This document shows positions 7,427 to 15,291 of a stretch of DNA of 16,760 nucleotides, piece after piece. The notes under the pieces were generated by a model that searched no databases, was not told the origin of the DNA, and saw nothing but the letters and a program-made list of their open reading frames with translations. The stretch spans positions 1 to 16,760 of the forward strand of contig JAGHBX010000087.1 in the NCBI GenBank assembly GCA_021160785.1, read 5' to 3'. Source of the DNA: Planctomycetota bacterium. Its GTDB lineage: Bacteria; Planctomycetota; Phycisphaerae; Sedimentisphaerales; Anaerohalosphaeraceae. Each line of letters begins with the position of its first letter. Within the stretch, counting starts at the first letter, position 1. Position numbers and translations under genes: made by a program.

Positions 7427-7530
7427 CAATAACCTGATACGGCCCGGGCGGATATCCCGTTGCTTGACACGGTGCTGCACACATCCCGGCCTGCATCTTT
7501 AGTTCCAATCGCGAGAACACAAAAACGTAT

Positions 7531-7760
7531 TACAACTGCAGGCAGGTTTTCTGACTTGCACCCTACCTTAAGACCCCTTCCCATCCACATTTCGTGAACA
7601 GTGGGACAAACGTCTTGAGGATTTGCAACCGGATTTGCCGTTAAAGTATGGCTCATCCAGCCGCATCGGGCGCTCACAGAGGCGCGACCGTCACGGATTT
7701 TCACCGTGTTCCCATTTGATTATCCGAAAAAGCACTTGCGCTTTCGGACCTGAAGTTGTA
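7531..7760 (-). promoter_or_regulatory. Cobalamin (adenosylcobalamin-class) riboswitch aptamer
   Basis: Read on the minus strand, the closing P1 stem pairs TACAACT (7760-7754) with AGTTGTA (7537-7531), extended by CAGGT (7752-7748) with ACCTG (7547-7543). The conserved core follows: GGGAACACGGTGAAAATCC, GTGACGGTCGCGCCTCTGT, GCCGGAT-like junctions, GGGAAGGGG, and the B12 box AAGTCAGAAAACCTGCC (ending near 7541). These are the hallmark blocks of the cobalamin riboswitch family. It has a peripheral hairpin CCGAAAG...CTTTTTCGG just inside P1. It controls the PEP-CTERM/dockerin/pseudopilin genes; cobalamin binding would be expected to reduce their expression through the downstream terminator. Confidence 0.95.
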
Positions 7761-7792
7761 TATGAACTTTTCCAAAAAGAGCCAACGCACAA

Positions 7793-7821
7793 CTTATACC
7801 AACCCGCAAACATGACCGCAA
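7793..7821 (-). promoter_or_regulatory. Sigma-70 promoter for riboswitch transcript
   Basis: TTGCGG (7821-7816), a 17-base spacer, and TATAAG (7798-7793) on the minus strand. The 20 bases immediately upstream (7822-7841) are nearly pure A/T, like an UP element. Transcription would begin near 7786, about 25 bases before P1 of the aptamer. Confidence 0.6.
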
Positions 7822-7840
7822 GTAAAAAATAAAAAAAATA

Positions 7841-7950
7841 TCATCCTCCCAAAAGCTCCGCCCAAACAGCCCGCAAACACACGCCCATCGCATTCAAGCC
7901 GCCACCAAAAACCAAAACCAACAAACAGCCCCATGTGACAAACACCCTAA
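7841..7950 (+). other. A/C-biased non-coding spacer
   Basis: Between the riboswitch promoter and the FAH gene there is no gene. Counting 7841-7950 gives about 89 of 110 bases A or C on the plus strand, a strong strand asymmetry. It is followed by a small CCGG...CCGG hairpin and a T-run (7953-7977). No long ORF, tRNA or inverted repeat is visible. It might be an upstream regulatory tract or a decayed region. Confidence 0.4.
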
Positions 7951-7978
7951 AACCGGGGGCAGCGCCGGCAATTTTTTC

Positions 7979-8007
7979 TTGCATTGTTTCCTTGTCCGTG
8001 TTAATAC
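7979..8007 (+). promoter_or_regulatory. Weak candidate promoter for the FAH-family gene
   Basis: TTGCAT (7979-7984), 17 bases, TAATAC (8002-8007). Both hexamers match the sigma-70 consensus at only three of six positions, but spacing is ideal and the position, about 30 bases before the start codon, fits the only plus-strand gene. Confidence 0.3.
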
Positions 8008-8038
8008 AAGACTTAAATTAAAGTTCAGGAGGTATCAT

Positions 8039-8980
8039 ATGAAACTTGCAACCTACACTTACGACAACAGAATAACCTGCGGCCTGGTCACGGAGAGGGG
8101 CATTATCGACATTCCCTCATCGTCAACGGGCAGCGTCAGGCCCCACAGCGTTAAGGAGATCCTCATCCGCGGCGAGTCCTGCCTCCAACAGGTCAAAGCT
8201 CTTGCCGACACCGCCGAAACTTTCATCGACCCCGCCGACGTCCGATTCCTCGCCCCCATCCCCCGGCCGGGCAAGCTGCTGGCGCTTGCCGGCAACTATA
8301 CCAAACATATCATCGAAGGCGGCAAAAAACTCGGCCTCAGCGACTCGCCGCGAACCACCACCGTGCCACGTCCCTTCCTCATGCCCGCCACCGCCGCAAC
8401 CGGTACGCAGACCGAAATTCCATGGCCCAAATACAGCAACGAGGTCGATTACGAGCTGGAATTAGCTGTCATGATCGGCAGGCCCGTAAAGTGTGTCTCC
8501 GCCGCCGAAGCACTCGACTGCGTCGCCGGATACTGTATCGCCAACGACATCTCAGCCAGAAGCGTAACGTTCAAGGCCGACCGCGCCGAGCGTCCCTGGG
8601 ACGAGTTCTTCGACTGGCTAAACGGCAAATGGTCCGATGGTTTCCTGCCGCTTGGCCCGTCCCTTACGACCCCGGACGAACTCGAAGACCCCAACAATCT
8701 CGACATGAAACTGACCGTCAACGGGCAAATCCGACAAGATGCAAACACATCGCAGATGATTTTCCCCGTTGCGGAAATCATCTCGTTTGTCAGCCACCTC
8801 ATGACGCTCGAACCCGGTGACATCATAGCCACGGGCACGCCGCACGGCGTCGGTATGGCGACGGGCCAGTTCCTTAAGCCCGGCGACGTCATCGAATGCA
8901 AAATCGAAAAACTCGGAACCCTCGTCAACACAGTCGGCCAAAAGCCCGAGCGCCTCTACAAACCGCTGACCGGCCCGTGA
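8039..8980 (+). CDS. Fumarylacetoacetate hydrolase (FAH) family protein
   Basis: ATG at 8039 is chosen over the upstream in-frame start at 7979 because AGGAGG (8027-8032) precedes it by 6 bases. The 313-residue product has the small N-terminal domain and the FAH catalytic fold: APIPRPGKLLALAGNYTKH (72-90), the divalent-metal ligands in DYELELAVMIG (Glu139, Glu141) and CIANDISAR (Asp170), then TGTPHGVG (265-272). The family cleaves, hydrates, isomerises or decarboxylates 2-keto acids such as 2-hydroxyhepta-2,4-diene-1,7-dioates, acylpyruvates and sugar-acid derivatives; motif inspection does not settle which. It stands alone on the plus strand, divergent from the riboswitch locus and convergent with rpoD. 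Cytoplasmic; no signal peptide. Confidence 0.92.
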   Translation: MKLATYTYDNRITCGLVTERGIIDIPSSSTGSVRPHSVKEILIRGESCLQQVKALADTAETFIDPADVRFLAPIPRPGKLLALAGNYTKHIIEGGKKLGLSDSPRTTTVPRPFLMPATAATGTQTEIPWPKYSNEVDYELELAVMIGRPVKCVSAAEALDCVAGYCIANDISARSVTFKADRAERPWDEFFDWLNGKWSDGFLPLGPSLTTPDELEDPNNLDMKLTVNGQIRQDANTSQMIFPVAEIISFVSHLMTLEPGDIIATGTPHGVGMATGQFLKPGDVIECKIEKLGTLVNTVGQKPERLYKPLTGP

Positions 8981-9010
8981 CGGCACGCCCCTGCATTCGA
9001 TGCAAAAGAA

Positions 9011-9054
9011 AAGGCAGCGGCGCCAACCGCACCACTGCCTTGTATCGTTTTTTT
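9011..9054. terminator. Bidirectional intrinsic terminator between FAH gene and rpoD
   Basis: AAGGCAG (9011-9017) pairs perfectly with CTGCCTT (9035-9041), with an inner CGG...CCG helix. On the plus strand TTTTTTT follows at 9048-9054. On the minus strand the stem runs into TTTTCTTTT. It therefore can serve both convergent genes. Confidence 0.8.
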
Positions 9055-9076
9055 GTCGTATCGAACCGACGTCGCG

Positions 9077-10990
9077 TTACGCTGACTTGTGATCGAGAAA
9101 CCCTTCCAGCTTTCGCGAACGGACCGGATGCTGCAGTTTCCTGATCGCCTTGGCCTCTACCTGCCTGACGCGTTCACGTGTAACCTTGAATATCCTGCCC
9201 ACTTCTTCCAGCGTGTACGTATAGCCGTCGCCGATGCCGTATCGCAGCTTGATGATCTCTCTTTCGCGATACGTCAGCGTCTTGAGCACGTGATCGATGC
9301 GATCCTTGAGCATCTCCTGCGCCGCCGACTGAACCGGCGAATCAATGCTGTCATCTTCGATAAAGTCGCCGAAATAGCTGTCTTCGCTTTCGCCGATAGG
9401 CCTGTCCAGGCTAAACGGATGCTTGGATATTTTGAGCACGCGCCTGCTTTCGGAGACAGTCATCTCGGCTTCCTTGGCGATTTCCTCGACCGTAGGCTCC
9501 CGACCCAACTCCTGCAGCAGATTCTTGCTCACGTTCCGCAGCTTGCTCATCGTCTCGATCATATGGACCGGAATGCGGATGGTCCGGGCATGGTCGGCGA
9601 TCGCCCGCGTAATCGCCTGCCTGATCCACCATGTCGCATACGTACTGAACTTGTAGCCCCTGCGATACTCGTACTTGTCGACCGCCCGCATCAGGCCGGT
9701 GTTGCCCTCCTGGATGATATCCAGAAAACTCAAACCCCGGTTGCGGTATTTCTTGGCGATTGAAACGACCAGTCTCAGGTTCCCGCCTGAAAGGTCCCGC
9801 TTGGCCTGCTCGTACTGACAATACACCGTCTCGATAGCTCGCAACCGCTTGTCAAGCTGCCTGGGGGTTTCCAGCACAAGCTCCTGCAGACCGCTCACTT
9901 CCATCTTCATTGCAGCGATATCCTCTTCGCTGTACTCCCGGCAGGGTCCCGCCTCGATGATCTGCTCCAACTGATGCATCTTTTGCCGGATGCCCTGAAG
10001 CTTCTTCATCATCGGCTGAATTCGACTCGTCCGCAGACTCAACTCCTCGAGCAGTGTGGCGATCTTGCGGCGATTACGATGGATCTGCTTGATGTCCTTC
10101 TTCACCTCGTCGACCTTGCCGGCCTCCAGACTTCGCTTGAACAGACCGGTGTTTTGATCTAATAGTTTTGCCGCGGTTTCGAGGTTCTGCGGCATGCGGG
10201 TTTTCACCACGGACCGAATCAGGTTTTCGGCGGTGCTCATCTTCATCGTCCGGTCGAACGGCAGCATGCCGTCGCTTACCTGCTGCAGGATCTCGGCGGC
10301 GTTTTTGGCGCAGTAATCGTTCTCGAGAACCTTCCTTCGAAATGCAAGCCGCGTCAGTTCAATCTTCTTGGCCAGACTGATCTCTTCCGATCGCGCCAGC
10401 AGCGGAATCTCGCCCATCTGCGTAAGGTACATCCTGACAGGATCGTCAATACGACGACCGTCGCCTTCGGCAAGCTGCTTTTCGAGAACCTTGTCGGCGG
10501 CCAGTTTCTTGTCTTTGCCCGCTTGCTCGCCGCCCTTGTCCATCTCTTGAAAGTCGTCTTCGTTGCGTTTTTCAACGTCGGCTTCATCCATGAACTGGAT
10601 ACCCATTTCGTCCAACGTCATCAGAAGACTGTCAAGGCGGTTGGGAGTGACCGCCTCATCGGGCAACTCGTCATTCATCTCCTCATACGTCAGGTACCCC
10701 TTTTTCTTGCCCTTGGCAATGATCGCCTTGATCATTCCTTCGGCAAGACGAGCCCGTATCAACGGATCGGTTGTATCGATCGGGGCAGGCTCCTTGCCCT
10801 CGCCTGCCTGCTCCGATTTGACGTCGGGTTCGGTCTCTGCCTTGGCGCTGGCGGCAACCTCGGCTTTGGCAACTGCAACGTCCAAATCGCCCGGGACATT
10901 CTTCGGATCCGCGACTTTGGCCACGGCAACATTCTTATCCGGCTTCTTCACGGATTTCTTCTTCGCTTGCTTTTTCTTTTTTGTCGTCAT
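9077..10990 (-). CDS. rpoD: RNA polymerase primary sigma factor RpoD (sigma-70)
   Basis: A 637-residue group 1 sigma factor. ATG 10990 is preceded by GAGAAAG. Regions in order: a Lys/Ala-rich tail (1-75), region 1.1 (about 75-135), region 1.2 (DDPVRMYLTQMGEIPLLAR, 182-200), a long non-conserved helical insert (about 215-395), region 2 with NLRLVVSIAKKYRNRGLSF, DIIQEGN, and FSTYATWWIRQAITRAI (404-465), region 3 (RIPVHMIE...), and region 4 with the helix-turn-helix TLEEVGRIFKVTRERVRQ (593-610). It directs core polymerase to housekeeping promoters of the kind seen elsewhere in this window. It follows dnaG by 53 bases, the classic dnaG-rpoD arrangement, and ends at the bidirectional terminator. 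Confidence 0.97.
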   Translation of the reverse strand: MTTKKKKQAKKKSVKKPDKNVAVAKVADPKNVPGDLDVAVAKAEVAASAKAETEPDVKSEQAGEGKEPAPIDTTDPLIRARLAEGMIKAIIAKGKKKGYLTYEEMNDELPDEAVTPNRLDSLLMTLDEMGIQFMDEADVEKRNEDDFQEMDKGGEQAGKDKKLAADKVLEKQLAEGDGRRIDDPVRMYLTQMGEIPLLARSEEISLAKKIELTRLAFRRKVLENDYCAKNAAEILQQVSDGMLPFDRTMKMSTAENLIRSVVKTRMPQNLETAAKLLDQNTGLFKRSLEAGKVDEVKKDIKQIHRNRRKIATLLEELSLRTSRIQPMMKKLQGIRQKMHQLEQIIEAGPCREYSEEDIAAMKMEVSGLQELVLETPRQLDKRLRAIETVYCQYEQAKRDLSGGNLRLVVSIAKKYRNRGLSFLDIIQEGNTGLMRAVDKYEYRRGYKFSTYATWWIRQAITRAIADHARTIRIPVHMIETMSKLRNVSKNLLQELGREPTVEEIAKEAEMTVSESRRVLKISKHPFSLDRPIGESEDSYFGDFIEDDSIDSPVQSAAQEMLKDRIDHVLKTLTYREREIIKLRYGIGDGYTYTLEEVGRIFKVTRERVRQVEAKAIRKLQHPVRSRKLEGFLDHKSA

Positions 10991-11043
10991 ATGTCTTTCT
11001 CAAACAAATTCAGACCAACTACGCATGTGGTCTTAATGTCTCA

Positions 11044-12846
11044 CTAATCCGGGGCTTCGCTGGCCCCGGCGCCTTCTTGCAGCATTTCCGATACGCGCCG
11101 CAGCGCATCGGTATCGTCATCGTTCAGGCGGCGTTTAAGTTCTTCGGTCTCCGCCGCGGCCCTGCGATTTTCAATCACCGCCATCGCATCGCCCAACCGC
11201 CTGGCGTAATTACCTTTCCGCACGCCGTTTGCTTCGAGTTCGACGACTAAATTGCCGCCTTCGGCCGACGCGATACGCGCCAAGACCTCGGCAAGCGAAG
11301 CAGTCGGGTTCTCGGAAATCGCCGAAAAAAGCGCCTCGGCAATCTCCCGGTAAACGCCAACATCAAAATGCTCGGTCTTGATTCGTCCGGTGACGTTGGC
11401 AAAGAGCTTCGGTTCGTTAAGAAGCACTTCCAGTATCTCCCGCTGCGACTCGGTGTCCTTTCCACCGCTGCCGGCGACATTTACCACCTTTTGGTTCCTT
11501 ACCGCAAGCGTCCGAGTTCTGCTCATTGACCTTGCATATCTTTCGAGTTGCCGGCGCGTCTCCTGTTCGCTGAGACCTATGATTCGAGAGAGCTTGGTCC
11601 CGATCAAACCCTCTGCAACCGCATCACGTCGACCCGCCGCAACAGCCGTCGCCACCGTTCGCAGGTACTCTTCTGTAATTCGACGCCTGTCGGCAAGCGT
11701 ATCGCTCGCCGAAAGACCCGCTTGGAGCCTCTGCCATTTATATTCCATAACGTCGACACTGTCGGCAATAAGCCGCTTGAAGGCTTCGGCGCCTTCGCTC
11801 AAAATAAAGTCGCACGGATCGTTGCCCTTACTGACAAAGGTCAGTTTAATATCGATTCGCTGCGCCAGACACACTTCCAAAGCCCTGTTGGCCGCCTCCA
11901 TGCCAGCCACGTCGTTGTCGAACACTAACACAATACGTTTGGCGTAGCGCTTCAGCACCCTTGCATGTCCCTGGGTAAAGCTCGTGCCTAAGGCCGCGAC
12001 AACATTCGTGCAGCCGGCCTGATGGGCGATAATCACATCGGTGTAACCTTCGACCACAACCGCCGTGCCGTCAGCGACGATACTGTGCCGCGACTTGTCC
12101 AACCCGTACAGCGAGTTACTCTTGTCAAAGAGAGCCGTTGCCGGCGAGTTCATATACTTTGCCGGATCGTCCCCGAGGGTTCGGCCCCCAAAGGCGATCA
12201 CACGCCCGGTCACATCGAAAATCGGAAACATCAGACGGTTGCGAAACTTGTCGTACAAACCGCCTTGTTCACGCAAGACCGCTAATCCCGAATCGATAAG
12301 CAGCTTGTCGCCAATCCCTTTCGCCCTCGCCGCTTTCAGCAGGTTATCCCAGCTTTCAGCGGCAAAACCGACATCCCACTCGCCGGCAGTATCTTCGCCG
12401 ATCTGACGCGACGCCACATACTTACGGGCATCGGCGCCGGTCTGTTCATCAAAAAGCTGCTTCTGCCAGAACTTACTCGCCCAGGCATTAACCCTTGCAA
12501 TTTGTGCGGGATCGCCGGCGGCGGCATCTGCCTGCCTCGCTCGCGGCCGCGGCGCCAGTTGAATGCCCGCCCGCTCGGCAAGCCTCTCAATCGCCTGGGG
12601 AAACGTCAGACCCTCACGCAACTGAACAAATTTGAACACGTCGCCGCCTGCCCCGCAGGCAAAACATTTGAATATCTGTTTCGCCGGATTGACGTACATA
12701 CTCGGCTTGTGGTCGGCGTGAAACGGACACAACCCCACAAATTCCTTGCCTTTGCGGTCAAGGCTCAGGTGCTCCGACACCACTTCAACAATATCGGTCG
12801 CCTGCTGTATTCGAACTACAATGTTATTATCGAACCTTACTGACAA
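11044..12846 (-). CDS. dnaG: DNA primase DnaG
   Basis: A 600-residue primase. The start is a TTG at 12846 with a modest GGAACGGG just upstream; no ATG or GTG fits better. The N-terminal CHC2-type zinc finger has Cys40, His43, Cys61 and Cys64. The catalytic core (about 120-345) holds the LMFPIFDVTGRVIAFGGR motif and the Toprim fold with VVVEGYTDVI (Glu266) and VFDND (Asp310, Asp312), which bind metal for RNA primer synthesis. The C-terminal part (about 460-600) is the helical DnaB-interacting type. Length is normal. It is expressed with rpoD; the rpsU gene found upstream in enterobacteria is not here. Confidence 0.97.
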   Translation of the reverse strand: MSVRFDNNIVVRIQQATDIVEVVSEHLSLDRKGKEFVGLCPFHADHKPSMYVNPAKQIFKCFACGAGGDVFKFVQLREGLTFPQAIERLAERAGIQLAPRPRARQADAAAGDPAQIARVNAWASKFWQKQLFDEQTGADARKYVASRQIGEDTAGEWDVGFAAESWDNLLKAARAKGIGDKLLIDSGLAVLREQGGLYDKFRNRLMFPIFDVTGRVIAFGGRTLGDDPAKYMNSPATALFDKSNSLYGLDKSRHSIVADGTAVVVEGYTDVIIAHQAGCTNVVAALGTSFTQGHARVLKRYAKRIVLVFDNDVAGMEAANRALEVCLAQRIDIKLTFVSKGNDPCDFILSEGAEAFKRLIADSVDVMEYKWQRLQAGLSASDTLADRRRITEEYLRTVATAVAAGRRDAVAEGLIGTKLSRIIGLSEQETRRQLERYARSMSRTRTLAVRNQKVVNVAGSGGKDTESQREILEVLLNEPKLFANVTGRIKTEHFDVGVYREIAEALFSAISENPTASLAEVLARIASAEGGNLVVELEANGVRKGNYARRLGDAMAVIENRRAAAETEELKRRLNDDDTDALRRVSEMLQEGAGASEAPD

Positions 12847-12985
12847 TCCCGTTCCGTCTTTTCTTTCTATGCAACACGGTTCTAAATATCGCTTTCATCG
12901 CCCTCCATGGCCTGCAGCGTCAAAAATCTCGATACGCTCTCCCGGACATCTTTATGCAAGAATAAGGAAAGCAGGTGGACATTAA

Positions 12986-13013
12986 AGTATAGGGTAAATC
13001 AGCAAAAAGTCAA
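12986..13013 (-). promoter_or_regulatory. Sigma-70 promoter of dnaG-rpoD
   Basis: TTGACT (13013-13008), a 16-base spacer and TATACT (12991-12986) on the minus strand: five of six matches in each hexamer. Transcription would start near 12979, leaving a 5' leader of about 130 bases before the TTG of dnaG. Upstream in the same spacer (12847-13094) a GGCGGTTTTTTT tract could mark the end of the HAD transcript, but no strong stem precedes it. Confidence 0.7.
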
Positions 13014-13094
13014 GTCGCCCCAAAAAAACCGCCTGTTATCACTGAAAAAGGGGTTTTTCTGTAACCTGGACACCTGGTGGAATAAGACACCTCC

Positions 13095-13778
13095 TCAGCC
13101 GCACAGCCCCTGCAGGTCGCACATTTTGATCTCATCGAGCCTGTTGACAACCATCTCAGCATACCCCTCCAAATGCCCGGCGTCGTATGTATTAGTCACC
13201 GCAATCGTGTGCATGCCGGCACATCTGGCGGCTTCGAGCCCCCAGCGAGAGTCCTCAATCACCACACATTGCCCGGCCAAAATCCGCTCTTTGGCCCGGT
13301 CATTGAGGCGACTCAGTGCAAGTTCAAATCCTTCGGGATGAGGTTTGCCCTTCTTGACATCGTCTGCGCTGACGATCGGATCGAAAACGCCCGCCAACTC
13401 CGTCCCCTCAACCATCAAAGCGATGTCACTTTGCGTCCCGCCCGAACACACCGCCATCGGTATTTCATTTGTCCGCAGCATCTCAACAAAATCCACAACA
13501 CCGTCTATAATAGCAGTGTCCTGCTTGACCAGCCGATTGAAAACCTCTGTTTTATGCGCAATGAGCCGCTCAATTTCCGCACCGTCAAGCCCCATTTTGT
13601 AGTCCTCGTTCACGATCTCGACACATTCATAATCACCATAGCCCAGATACCGCTGGTAATACTCCGCCTTTGGCACCTCCACCTCGTGCAAACCGAAAGC
13701 GCTGTTCAAAGCCCGGTAATGCAAAAGCTCGGAATCGGCAACCACCCCGTCAAAATCAAATATCACAGCCTTTAGCAT
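13095..13778 (-). CDS. HAD-superfamily hydrolase, beta-phosphoglucomutase/phosphatase-like
   Basis: A 227-residue cytoplasmic protein with all four HAD motifs: DFDGVVADS (nucleophile Asp8, acid/base Asp10), CSGG (Ser112), KKGKPHPEGF (Lys145) and VIEDSRWG (Glu175, Asp176). The helical cap sits between motifs I and II (about 15-90), class C1 as in beta-phosphoglucomutases and small sugar-phosphate phosphatases. Having Asp at motif I +2 and a Glu-Asp pair is usual for that subgroup; the substrate is not determinable. The ATG lies 12 bases after the ancestral stop of the DUF4276 gene (13791), and the shifted reading frame of that pseudogene now runs over the first codons. Probably cotranscribed with the ATPase. 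Confidence 0.9.
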   Translation of the reverse strand: MLKAVIFDFDGVVADSELLHYRALNSAFGLHEVEVPKAEYYQRYLGYGDYECVEIVNEDYKMGLDGAEIERLIAHKTEVFNRLVKQDTAIIDGVVDFVEMLRTNEIPMAVCSGGTQSDIALMVEGTELAGVFDPIVSADDVKKGKPHPEGFELALSRLNDRAKERILAGQCVVIEDSRWGLEAARCAGMHTIAVTNTYDAGHLEGYAEMVVNRLDEIKMCDLQGLCG

Positions 13779-13790
13779 AGTCTCAAATCT

Positions 13791-14200
13791 CTATGAATCT
13801 TCTCCGAGTTTCTCCAATTTACAGACCCACTCATTAAAATGGGGACAAACCGAAGAGGGTCGAACGAATCACCCATAAGCTGTTGAACATCGGCCAACAA
13901 GGCCTGCTCCACCACTCTTGCCTTTTCCCCTGTATCACTGTGGCTATTAGCCTGGCTTCTCCCGGGCCAATCCGTCGGCATACCATAGAAGTCAACAAGC
14001 GTAGTACAAAAAAGACTGCGATCTTCCTTCAGAGAATTACCAATTTCTTTACGTGCGCGCTGATAACGGAAGCTGCCGCCCCTGCCACGAAATAATATCG
14101 GATATATATGCACGCCTCGATTAGTCAGATGCGGAGCTATTACCTTGTTGACAAACGATTCCTCTGTCTGCCCTTCCACAAGAACGCGGACTCTATTCAT
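13791..14200 (-). pseudogene. DUF4276 family (Toprim-like) gene with internal deletion and frameshift
   Basis: The ATG at 14200 overlaps the end of the ATPase gene by 8 bases. The N-terminal 110 residues are good DUF4276: VRVLVEGQTEESFV (acidic Toprim-like start), GVHIYPILFRGRGG, TTLVDFYGMPTDWPG. The reading frame then passes DPLRFVP, where the family continues with a His-Glu-Phe-Glu-Ala-Leu-Leu-Phe block, but this block and roughly 80 more residues are absent. Instead, in the -1 frame the DNA reads CPHFNEWVCKLEKLGEDS and stops at 13791, a textbook DUF4276 C-terminus. So the gene has lost its middle and the two ends are out of frame. The frame as it stands ends at 13772 with a nonsense tail. 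DUF4276 proteins pair with AAA ATPases in predicted phage-defence modules. Confidence 0.8.
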
Positions 14201-15254
14201 GCCCCGGCCTCCCGCCAAAGATGTTTTTCTGCCAGAGTTCGCCAAGACTGTAGTCTTCCAGCCAATCCTTTAGCTTCTCCGCATTCAATCGCTTAAAAAC
14301 AGATTCGCCTTTATCCCTCTCAACCACAATGATGTCGGCCGGCTGAAAATGATCGATCAAGGTCGCCGACTGAGTGGAGACAATGATCTGCGTCTGATGA
14401 GACGCCTTCTTGAACATCTCCGCCAGCAAAGTCAAAGCATAGGGATGAAGCCCCAACTCCGGCTCATCAAACAACATGATCTTCGGGGCATCCGGCTGAA
14501 GCAGGGCGGTTGCAAGACAAATAAACCTGAGAGTACCGTCAGAAAGCTGATTCGGGCCAAACAGAAAATCCGTGTGCTTCTGCCGCCATTCCAACAAGAT
14601 ATCGTCACCATCTTCATCTTCCCGCAACAGGAAATCATCGAAAAACGGCGCCGCCAACTGAACTACTTCACGAATCTTCTGGTAAGTCTCCGGAGACTTC
14701 TTTCTGATCCGAAGCAAGAACGCAGCTAAATTACCTGCATCAGCCCGCAAATACTCGTTGTTCCTCTTGTAATGTTCGCGTCTTACCTCCGCCAGGGCCG
14801 TGGTGTCATGAAAATGATATACAACCCAATCCCTTATCACCCCGCCCTCTAATTCATTCAGATAACCAAGAACCTCCTCTTCATGAAGCCCCGCTGTTTC
14901 CGCTACAGTATTGAATGTGCAAAGCAATTCACCTCCTGTGCCGGGGCTCAATGACATATTGAATTGGTACATCTCCGCACAGTCAATTTGCACGTTAATA
15001 GACCGTGTAAACTTCGGTCCTAAGTAGAAATACTGGTCGCCCCCTCCCTGCTTTTCCACATAACTCTCCAACACCTTCCTTTTGAATTTATCGTCTTCAA
15101 AAGCCCGCCTGAACAGTTCAAAGAAGTTGACAAAATTACTTTTCCCTGCACCATTGGCGCCGACGAGGATATTCAGATTCTTAAGTTCAAAATCTTCCAA
15201 GCAGCGAATAGATTTGAATCCTTTGATTGTCAGTTTGTCGATGGGTTTTCCCAT
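14193..15254 (-). CDS. ABC-type AAA ATPase (AAA_21, OLD-like), DUF4276-associated
   Basis: A 353-residue cytoplasmic ATPase from ATG 15254 (AAGGAC about 10 bases upstream). It has LTIKGFKSI at the start, Walker A GANGAGKSN (32-40), an ABC-like signature LSDGTLRF (237-244), Walker B IMLFDEPELGLHP (259-271, Asp263/Glu264) and the switch STQSATLIDHF (293-303). All catalytic elements are intact. The long middle (about 45-230) is helical and charged. Such proteins are found paired with DUF4276 or other Toprim partners and are thought to act in defence or DNA transactions; biochemical function of this pair is not established to my knowledge. The partner gene downstream is broken, which may leave the ATPase without its effector. 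Confidence 0.9.
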   Translation of the reverse strand: MGKPIDKLTIKGFKSIRCLEDFELKNLNILVGANGAGKSNFVNFFELFRRAFEDDKFKRKVLESYVEKQGGGDQYFYLGPKFTRSINVQIDCAEMYQFNMSLSPGTGGELLCTFNTVAETAGLHEEEVLGYLNELEGGVIRDWVVYHFHDTTALAEVRREHYKRNNEYLRADAGNLAAFLLRIRKKSPETYQKIREVVQLAAPFFDDFLLREDEDGDDILLEWRQKHTDFLFGPNQLSDGTLRFICLATALLQPDAPKIMLFDEPELGLHPYALTLLAEMFKKASHQTQIIVSTQSATLIDHFQPADIIVVERDKGESVFKRLNAEKLKDWLEDYSLGELWQKNIFGGRPGHE

Positions 15255-15291
15255 GTCGCACCGTCCTTTTTATTCGAATAGTCTCCGGCAA

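Noticed and set aside
7426..7704. Minus-strand open frame of 92 codons
   Set aside because: It lies within the riboswitch aptamer and its linker; the sequence is conserved as RNA and has no protein-like character.
7953..7977. Plus-strand intrinsic terminator
   Set aside because: The stem is only four base pairs and there is no gene upstream on that strand; kept only as part of the A/C-tract finding.
10523..11047. Plus-strand open frames opposite rpoD, and similar ones opposite dnaG
   Set aside because: Their composition mirrors the conserved minus-strand genes, and they have no ribosome binding site.
13015..13075. Possible terminator hairpin after the HAD gene (GAAAAA-CCCC-TTTTTC)
   Set aside because: The six-base stem is almost all A-T and is not directly followed by a T-run, so it is too weak to call.
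14201..14245. Upstream ATG at 14245 for the DUF4276 gene
   Set aside because: The 15 extra residues overlap the ATPase C-terminus and do not resemble the family; the ATG at 14200 begins directly with the conserved VRVLVEGQTEE block.
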